Assembly: GCA_033297205.1 (NCBI GenBank)
Contig: MU859191.1
Coordinates: forward strand, 34,848-98,847
From: Pseudoneurospora amorphoporcata
Lineage: Eukaryota > Ascomycota > Sordariomycetes > Sordariales > Sordariaceae
Length of the DNA stretch: 64,000 nt
Reading direction: 5' to 3'
Positions within the stretch are counted from its first letter, which is position 1. Every line of letters begins with the position of its first letter. Positions 57,159 through 64,000 of this stretch are shown one piece after another. The notes beneath the pieces are model-generated. The model saw only the letters and a program-made list of their open reading frames with translations. It did no database searches and was not told the DNA's origin. The position numbers were made by a program, and so were the translations under genes.

Positions 57159-59537
57159 TCAATCAAGATCCAACCCCTGCATCCCTTCAAGCAACAGCCT
57201 CTTGCTCGCATCATCCTGTACCCACCCCACGATCCTCGAGCTGACATCCCCCACCAGCTTATCGTAATGCGGCCCCGGGAAGAACAAGCCGCAATGGGCG
57301 CCGACCTCGTCAACGCCCTCCATGTAGATTTGTATCCAAGTTGGGTCCATGAGGCCGTTGCTGGTTTTGGAGGGGACCATGCAGAATTTGCGGAGTTTTT
57401 GTTTCTTGGGTTCTTTTTGTTTTTGCTTGTCCTTGTTCTTGTCCTTGGTTTCGTTTCTCGTGGTGGTTGTCGTTGTCCTTGATGCCTCCCCATTGCCGTT
57501 TTCATTGTCATCGTCATCATTCGGAGACCCCGAAAGAGCCAAGTGATGACTTTCCAACTCCTCGATCCTCTCTGCCATCGAACTCGCCTTGATCTTCTCT
57601 TCCTTCTTCTGTTTCCGTTCCCACTCCCTTTTGTCCTTCTTCTTCTGCTTCTCGGCTTCTTTCTTTATCTTCTCCTGTTGCTTCTCGGTGTCCCGTTGGA
57701 GTTTGGCTTGCGCCTTCTCATGCTTCTCGACGATCTTGAGTCGTTCTCTCAAGATCTTGTCCCGGTTCTTGACTGCTGCTTCGTACTCCTTCCGTGCTTG
57801 CCTGGCATCCTTTTCGGCTTGCTTGCGAGCTTCTTTGGAGGGGATGGTGCTGAGATCGATGACTGGCGGTGAGGAAGGGGTGTCGGGGATTGCGGGGAGG
57901 TCGGGCATGGGGAGGGAGGAGGGGAGGGTTGTTATGGTGCTTGTTTCGGCGCCGTCGCCGTCGCCGCTGCCACTTTTGCTCCCGGTTTCGGTTCCGCTGA
58001 CGTTACTGATGGAATGCTCAGCAGTCTTGTTAACCTCTTCATGAGAGACATATGCAGGGGGCTTGTCCTCCTCCTCCCGGTGTTCCGCCTGGTGGATAGG
58101 CTCGTCATCTGATAGGGGTACGGGTTCCAGTTCTGTGAGTTCCAACTCTTCTGAGCTCCGTGGAGTTAAGGTTTGAGACTTGGCAGTATCGAAAGATTCA
58201 CGCTCAGGGGCCGCCTTCTCAATCATTCTCGACTTCGAGTGCGACCTCGAGTGCGACTTCAAGTGTCCTTCTGGAGCAACCTCTGAAGCAACCGTTGGAG
58301 CAATGCTCTTGCGAGCTTCCTTGTCCTTGAGGATCCCTGTAGAAACGGTGTAGTAGTTTACGAACCGCACTCTGACCTCCTTGTCTGCTGGAGACTGTCT
58401 CAACTCATCCACATCTTCCAACCTTCTCAACCTGTTATACCTAGACTTCATGCCGGGGTAGTCGGCCAGGCAGCCGCCAAACTCCAAGTGTGATATAATG
58501 TGGTTAGTAGCCGCCTCAACGAGATTCTCTTGGCTGTGTTTTTGCGCAAAGTGGGCTATGTTCTTCAACCAGCCTCGATCCACGAATGACACGTCGTTGA
58601 AGAATTTAGGGTTGAAGTAAGGGTCAGGACCTGAAGGAGAGGACATCGTTGATGATGGTGTCAACTTGGGTATTGGTGAAGTCGCCTCCGGAGGAGGATA
58701 GATCTCAGAGTAGATAGACGCATCCGGTGACAGCCCTGGCGACTGCTGGGCGACAAGCGTTTGAGATTCTTGTCCCGCGTTCGTAGCTCCTGGAGGAGCC
58801 GGAGCCTTACGAAAGAGACTTGCGATTCCTGATACCACAATACCTGGATGAAGGCCTAACAATGGAGCATCCAAAGACAGAGTCCCCAATATCCGATGGC
58901 GAAAGGGAGAGTCGCCGTAAACAAGATCTTGAGGTTGACGCGGCAAGAGAGCAACTTCAGCAGCCAGCAGGCCACCCATAGAGTGGCCGATCAAGACAAC
59001 ATCGGTGGTGGGCGACTCGTGTGGCAGAAGCCAGTTACTGAAGTTATCCCGGGCCACGGTAATGGACTTGTAAGTCTTGTACCGGGGATAGATCTTGGAG
59101 TGGATGGCGTGTGTCTCGGCCAGGGCTTCTCGAAGGAAGCTGTGGATATGGGCGGGAAAGGAGCGAAAGGAAGAGTCGTTGCCCATGAAACCATGAATGT
59201 AAATAACGAGCAGCGTCCGCCTTTGCGAGTCCCCGTAACTGCCTGTCGGGGTGGACGGGCCCAAAGAGTGTGTGGACGAGGTTCGAGGGTCAACCGGCCT
59301 GTACCATTGCGAATATGGGTAATTCGCCGGAGGGGGAATCGAGTTGTCTAGGCCGTGCCCTTGGTCTGCCGTCCACGGGTACTCCGAGGCATTCTGGAGG
59401 TGTTGTTGCTCTTTATCAACCATGGCGATGCTTGGCAGTGGTGATTGTAAATGTAAGGAGGACGGCCGTGTTGATGGGCCCCCGGACGATGACGATGCTG
59501 CTGCCCCTGTCAGCGATTGATCTTGTACATATGGCAT
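57159..59537 (-). CDS. Alpha/beta-hydrolase (lipase-like) with charged coiled-coil C-terminus
   Basis: Single exon, 792 residues from the ATG at 59537 (a GTG seven codons upstream extends the frame but is unlikely as a start). The hydrolase core spans about residues 105-290: LLVIYIHGFMGNDSSFRSFP supplies the oxyanion-type HGF motif and TTDVVLIGHSMGGLLAAEVA the nucleophile elbow G-H-S-M-G-G, with Ser186. The fold resembles DUF676/PGAP1-like lipases or esterases; the substrate is unknown. The Asp and His of the triad cannot be fixed by eye; HFAQKHSQENLV follows further on. Residues about 420-590 are disordered and rich in Ser, Pro and Glu. Residues about 590-700 form a Lys/Glu-rich coiled coil (EKQQEKIKKEAEKQKKKDKR). 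The last ~60 residues (IYMEGVDEVGAHCGLFFPGP) look like a conserved small domain. No transmembrane segment or signal peptide is evident. Confidence 0.75.
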   Translation of the reverse strand: MPYVQDQSLTGAAASSSSGGPSTRPSSLHLQSPLPSIAMVDKEQQHLQNASEYPWTADQGHGLDNSIPPPANYPYSQWYRPVDPRTSSTHSLGPSTPTGSYGDSQRRTLLVIYIHGFMGNDSSFRSFPAHIHSFLREALAETHAIHSKIYPRYKTYKSITVARDNFSNWLLPHESPTTDVVLIGHSMGGLLAAEVALLPRQPQDLVYGDSPFRHRILGTLSLDAPLLGLHPGIVVSGIASLFRKAPAPPGATNAGQESQTLVAQQSPGLSPDASIYSEIYPPPEATSPIPKLTPSSTMSSPSGPDPYFNPKFFNDVSFVDRGWLKNIAHFAQKHSQENLVEAATNHIISHLEFGGCLADYPGMKSRYNRLRRLEDVDELRQSPADKEVRVRFVNYYTVSTGILKDKEARKSIAPTVASEVAPEGHLKSHSRSHSKSRMIEKAAPERESFDTAKSQTLTPRSSEELELTELEPVPLSDDEPIHQAEHREEEDKPPAYVSHEEVNKTAEHSISNVSGTETGSKSGSGDGDGAETSTITTLPSSLPMPDLPAIPDTPSSPPVIDLSTIPSKEARKQAEKDARQARKEYEAAVKNRDKILRERLKIVEKHEKAQAKLQRDTEKQQEKIKKEAEKQKKKDKREWERKQKKEEKIKASSMAERIEELESHHLALSGSPNDDDDNENGNGEASRTTTTTTRNETKDKNKDKQKQKEPKKQKLRKFCMVPSKTSNGLMDPTWIQIYMEGVDEVGAHCGLFFPGPHYDKLVGDVSSRIVGWVQDDASKRLLLEGMQGLDLD

Positions 59538-61882
59538 GGTCCACGGCGGATCAGCCACTGAACTCGGATTTGATACGGACCTGATTTCCCGAAAACGGTT
59601 GATTAGGCAGTGAATTGAGAGTGTTTTGGGTAGCTTTCATGTGGGAGTTTGACCATGGAAGTATAGGTCGTTGTGCATCTGTCCACTCGCTGGTGGCTGG
59701 CCACTACGAATGTACCACGGCACTATAAGGTCCGGGTACAGCGGGCTGTAGGAGGTTGGCTGACCTCAGGCGGTTAGGTAGGTACCTTAGTTGACGATCC
59801 CCGCTTACAGCTTAAAAGGGGTAGGCGAGACAATCATCGGCTGGCCGGAACTTGGACAATCCCGCAATGACGGGAACTCAGGCAGGTACCGTTTAATATC
59901 AAATTCGACGGGATTTCCGCGATAGAAGATGCCACTGTTACGGTACCTTATGTACATTGAATCCTTGAATGTAAGTAATCATCAGCTGGTCTGGGTTCAG
60001 TTTGCTATCAGCCTGGACCAGCACGGGCATTCAACATGATTCATCTGTGGCACGTATCATCATGTTCAACATGCAAGGCTTGACCAAGGCTAAGCCACAG
60101 AGGCAGACGGGAGGTCAAAGGAACTCCAGACTGGTGGGAGGAGATGGGGCCTTTTTATCGTCGCTCTTTCCATTCATGTGTGCGGTGACAGTTGCGACAT
60201 TTGCGAGATGCCGACGGCTGCAACTGCCCAGGCCCAAATGAGATTGAGCTTCGTATCGGCCATGGTTTCCATGTTGTGGATGCTTGAAAGCTCTCCTTCA
60301 TTGTAATAAAAACTCTTGCATGTTTTAACTCGACCCAGGTCCCAACAGGCGGGCCTGGCGGGGTAGGAGCCTCTTTGCTGCGCCCATCAGGGAAATCCCG
60401 AATGTTTCAAATGTTGATCGCAGAAAGATGTGCCTCTTGAATCGTGATTCTCAGGAGGCTCCTTCCCAAGTGCCAAAAGCCACGCCGTATGTACCCCCAG
60501 TTCATTCAGTCATCCCTCGTCATTGCCCAGTGCACTGCAATTGTTTCGCTCTTGCTGTTTGTATGGACGGTCGTGGAAATTGCGCCCATCGATTTTTGGC
60601 CAGTGCATTTACAGTAGCACAACCGGCCAATCCCCGCATCAGACGTTGGAGACTTGCGCGGCTGCGGTGGGTCTGATTGGCCAATGATGGAGCACATCCG
60701 ACCAGAGTGGATTCCAGAGAGCCATGCATGCCATGGCAATCATGGGTTTTTGTCTGTTTTTGCTCGGGGGAAAGCGCAAAGAGGAGACATCGGGGCCAAG
60801 GAAGCGAAATTGCAGAGACGTGTTGGGGCCTGTGTTGGCCCCGAAATCCAATGGCTCCAAATGCCCCCAAATGGACCCGTCTTGAGGGCGGGCATGTCGA
60901 GGCACGACGAGGCATGTTGGATGCCGCGCTAGAAGGGATCCCGCAGCGGAGACCCTTTCCATCAGGGCACGTCGACGCCGCGCAACGGGAGGGCATGCAA
61001 CGGCCGGCTGCGAGGGCTGCGAGGGCCCAATTTTGGCATCTCATTTCATCTGCGAGCCCATGGATGTATGGGTGTATGGGTATGGTATGGATGGTGGATG
61101 GCGTGGTCCCCGGAGGTTATTATCGTCGTGTAGCCCGCCCCCCGTTGTTCATTCAATGTTTTTTGGTCTTTCTCTCCTCTTTGCCTGTTCCTTCTCTCCA
61201 CCGGCTCATATCTTGTTTTCTGTCGTTATCGTTCATTCGTTTTATTCCCACAGCCAGGCCATGTTGGTGACAGTCTGAGAAGGTCGAGTTGACTCCATCA
61301 CAGCGCGGACGAGTGCGGAGGCAGCGTGTTTTGCCATTTCACCATTTGTTTTACCGACCATTGAGGGACAAGACTCCGACGGGGAACCGAAACTATCAGA
61401 GGTGGACGCCGAAAACGACAGAGAAAGAAAGAACGAAGACTACCGATTACCCACCGAGGATGGATTTGATGAGCTCGTGCCCATGATCTTTTACCTACAA
61501 TGCACCAGCCAAGCAATACCTTGAGTAGCTGTTGTTCCATCGTCTCGTCGCCGCCATCATCAGCGTAGCTTCGCAGCTGTCGATTACGAACTATTGCAGA
61601 CCGACCCGGCCACCCGCACACTCGAATACGGGAAACCGTCGTCCTCTTAGAATCACCGGATCACGAAACCTCACTGCCAAATTCCTTGGCCAACCCCCGG
61701 CCCCGCGGGAAATAAAAAAAGAAAGTCACCAAACGCCGTCCATCTTGGACAAGTCGCTCGTTTAACCCTCGTCGCTCGTTGATCACAGCCACATCGCGCG
61801 CCCAACAACAGCCTTCCAACAACCGGCACAACCCACCCACAAGTCACTGGGCTGCCTGGCTGCAGGCACCACCACACACGCC
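59538..61882. other. Divergent spacer, hydrolase / His-rich membrane protein
   Basis: About 2.3 kb between divergent genes. The left part is the hydrolase promoter, the right part (about 61.1-61.88 kb) the leader of the plus-strand gene. A CCAAT palindrome lies at 60676-60685. Open frames on both strands between 60.5 and 61.3 kb (up to 197 codons) overlap each other and show no domain. Confidence 0.5.
60676..60685. promoter_or_regulatory. Palindromic double CCAAT box
   Basis: ATTGGCCAAT is a perfect palindrome that presents a CCAAT pentamer on each strand, the core recognised by HAP/NF-Y-type complexes in fungi. It lies more than 1 kb from both flanking start codons, so a role is uncertain. 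Confidence 0.3.
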
Positions 61883-63845
61883 ATGACTAACCACATTGGC
61901 GGGCCTTCACTCTCTCAGGCCCGCAAAACTATGAACGTCGACCATTCCCATACAGGCTCCAGCGCTGGGCACAACCACCGCCATTTGCACCACCAACACA
62001 ACCAACAGCCACGCCAGCTCCATTCGGAAGAGGAACTTGATCTCGATCAAACTCCTCACCAACACCAACACCACACCCACACTCACACTCACAACCACAA
62101 CCTCAAGCACAACCACGCTCGCTACCACCACCAACAACAATCATCACATGAAGACAGCGACAACACCCCTCAAAATCTCGACATTCGTTCACCACTAGAC
62201 ACCACCACCCACCAACAACAATCCGAACCAGGACTACTAAATGCACGTTCAGTGTTAGTGGTCCAGACTGTGTCCGTCATCAAGATCATAGATGACGCTG
62301 GCGCTCTCGTCCACTTCTCGACTCTGGCATCCGAACCTGTTACGCAGTCACCCGACCCTGTGGCCGTGTTAACTGCCGACGTCAGAGACCTGGGTAGCCA
62401 GTTGCCCACCCTGTCCGTCTCGGTTCCGGGACTTGGCGATGGGACACCGTCGCCAACTGCCTCCGTCGTCACGGAGTCGTCTATAACGTCCGCTATTCTG
62501 TCTCTGCCCTCCGGTGTGTCTGCGCCGGGGGCCTTGACGTCCGCTCTTTTCAACAGTTCGTCCGTATCACACGATGATGGCGCCTCGAGCTTCCCCACAC
62601 TATCGTTATCCTCCGGTCTTTTCAACTCTTCTTCAAGTATGCATATGCTTCCTTCTTTCGTCCCTTCTTTCCCCCATGACATAGCTTCTATCCCATGCGC
62701 GTTGAGTGACTAACACGTTGCCCGTGTGTGCGCATTGTTATATAGCTCGCGTCCCATCGTTTTATGCCAACGGCACACATGTGTCCCATTCCTTGTTCTC
62801 AAACACCACCCGAACATCGACCTTTGCAAGCTCGACTTCCACCTTCGCTTCTTCCACCAAAAGCCGAGCTTCAACCACTCGATTCACCGCCACCTCGTCA
62901 GGTGCGCCAACTCTCGTAGCAGGTGGAACCGGAGGAGGCAACAGCGGTAATGAGGGTGCCGGTGGCGAATCCGCAAACCCCGCCGGAGCGACCGACTCCC
63001 CGTATATCGACCCCGACAACATGGACAGCAACTCGAGCGGACTTACGCCCACCGCTCAGCGATCCATCATCGGAGGTGTCGTAGGCGGGGCGGCCGGCAT
63101 GGCCCTTATTGCGTTCCTGTTATTGTTCCTTCTTAAATGGAAGAAGCGAAATGGCGGCGGCAACATCCGGTTGCTGGGCGAAGGGGGGACCCTAGCGGCT
63201 GCAGCCCGGAAACGGGGCGGGCATGAGCAGGGAGGGGGGGCTCTAGAAAGAGGAGGCGGCAGTGGTGGAGGTGGTGGAGGAAATGGAAGAGGAGGGGGAA
63301 TGACGGAAAGAGGTCTTCCATATGCAGTCCCGTCTGCTCTTGCCAGCCTCACGGGGGCCAAGCGATTCTCAACTGCGTCAACCGAGCCCCCGGTTGCAGA
63401 ACGGGGATTTTACCGAGTGTCAGGCAAGAAACTGATATCCGTTCTAGAATCCGGGGGAGATGGATACAGCGACCCGGATCCGCACGAGAGTGTATACTAT
63501 CGGGATTCCATGGCGTTTACCGATGGGACAGCAGGCGCCCTCGGCCTTGGTGGGCAGAGACTCAAACTTGGGTCTCCAATGCGGCCCATAAGCGGCGTCC
63601 CCGTCTTTAGGTCAGGACCGGGGAGGACCGCGATTGTTCAGCAGGATGGAGGATCACCAGGAGTAGGAGGAACAAGCCCCTTTTCAGATGACACGCACCC
63701 GGTAACGCCCACGTCGCCGATTGGCAGTCATGGACCCCCAAGTCCGCCCGCACGTGCTTCGTTAATGCCGGACCCGATCGGTCGGAGTTTGGCATCACGG
63801 GATGGGTCCCGAGGATCTGGGTCAAGATTTACTGAGGATATGTGA
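61883..63845 (+). CDS. Single-pass membrane protein with His-rich N-terminus
   Basis: Two exons, 61883-62636 and 62746-63845, with a 109-nt intron (GTATGC...ATAG, CTAAC branch sequence near 62710); 617 residues. I do not recognise a family. Residues about 25-85 are strikingly His/Gln-rich (for example HTHTHTHNHNLKHNHARYHH). A Val/Ser/Thr-rich region follows, then a Ser/Thr-rich stretch with several possible N-glycosylation sites (FNSSS, ANGTH, SNTTR). One clear transmembrane helix lies at about 359-383 (IIGGVVGGAAGMALIAFLLL), followed by WKKR and a Gly-rich, disordered cytosolic tail. This layout resembles fungal wall-sensor-like proteins of the Mid2/Wsc style, but there is no evident N-terminal signal peptide, so either another 5' exon exists or insertion uses the internal helix. 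Confidence 0.7.
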
Positions 63846-63864
63846 TGGGATGAATCTTTCTTCA

Positions 63865-63903
<39 letters not shown>

Positions 63904-64000
63904 TTTTTTTTTTTAAATTTTTTAAAAGAATAACACTTCATACAAACCAGGCCACCGTTCGGGGGAAAAACCATGGCCCCCACCAGCACCCAAAAAGCCC
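63846..64000. other. 3' flank with homopolymer-rich, possibly unreliable sequence
   Basis: After the stop codon there is a run of 32 T (63867-63898), then alternating A and T runs, and a final ~60 bases with many homopolymers. It looks like low-quality sequence at a contig end rather than biology. Confidence 0.55.

Noticed and set aside
60520..61270. ORFs of up to 197 codons on both strands in the hydrolase/membrane-protein spacer
   Set aside because: The two strands are open over the same stretch, which is a base-composition effect; no domain was recognised.
1..64000. tRNA, rRNA, CRISPR, transposon or repeat-induced mutation signatures
   Set aside because: I looked for tRNA B-box motifs, tandem spacer arrays, terminal repeats and strongly AT-biased RIP-like blocks and saw none that were convincing. 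A computed search (tRNAscan, repeat masking, RIP index) would be the decisive test.

Overview
The window is nuclear DNA of a filamentous ascomycete, most likely a sordariomycete close to Neurospora or Sordaria. The evidence is 31 short introns (about 50-290 nt, many with CTRAC branch points), long leaders, an Ams2-type GATA factor, an ARM-repeat Vac8 with an acylation-type N-terminus, and a full eukaryotic housekeeping set. I saw no bacterial operons, CRISPR arrays, transposons, tRNA or rRNA genes. Species assignment is inference.

Layout, left to right: 1-6.6 kb, a large Ams2-like GATA factor (+) with a long leader. 7.4-8.1 kb, RPA3 (-). 11.9-13.1 kb, an ATF/CREB-type bZIP factor (+). 14.9-18.7 kb, divergent Alb1 (-) and a membrane-anchored Ubp1-like deubiquitinase (+). 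21.6-23.1 kb, a triose-phosphate-transporter-family protein (+). 24.2-28.6 kb, divergent Shg1-type COMPASS subunit with an RS/RD-rich tail (-) and a small complex I accessory subunit (+). 29.2-30.6 kb, eIF2B delta (-). 31.4-33.8 kb, divergent mitochondrial IF3 (-) and Imp1-type inner membrane protease (+). 34.4-36.5 kb, Vac8 (-). 39.5-41.1 kb, Snf4 (AMPK gamma) (+). 41.9-46.9 kb, a RhoGAP protein (+). 47.4-50.7 kb, head-to-head mitoribosomal mL38 (-) and uL4m (+). 54.1-55.5 kb, Mediator subunit Med19 (+). 57.2-59.5 kb, an alpha/beta hydrolase (-). 61.9-63.8 kb, a His-rich single-pass membrane protein (+). The last ~135 bp look like a low-quality contig end.

The genes are not a functional cluster. 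They are housekeeping functions: transcription (Ams2, bZIP, Shg1, Med19), replication (RPA3), ribosome biogenesis and translation (Alb1, eIF2B delta), kinase and GTPase signalling (Snf4, RhoGAP), vacuole inheritance (Vac8), and five products for mitochondria (complex I subunit, IF3, Imp1, mL38, uL4m).

Exon structures were worked out by hand from splice consensus, reading phase and family knowledge. The most useful corrections are: a 6-nt microexon in the transporter; a terminal intron in MED19 that replaces a premature stop with a 25-residue tail; a likely 78-nt intron that splits an apparent stop in the RhoGAP gene and joins it to a downstream coiled-coil ORF; and an in-frame TAG followed by 86 more open codons in the GATA factor. 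I found nothing that I would call a new biological system.
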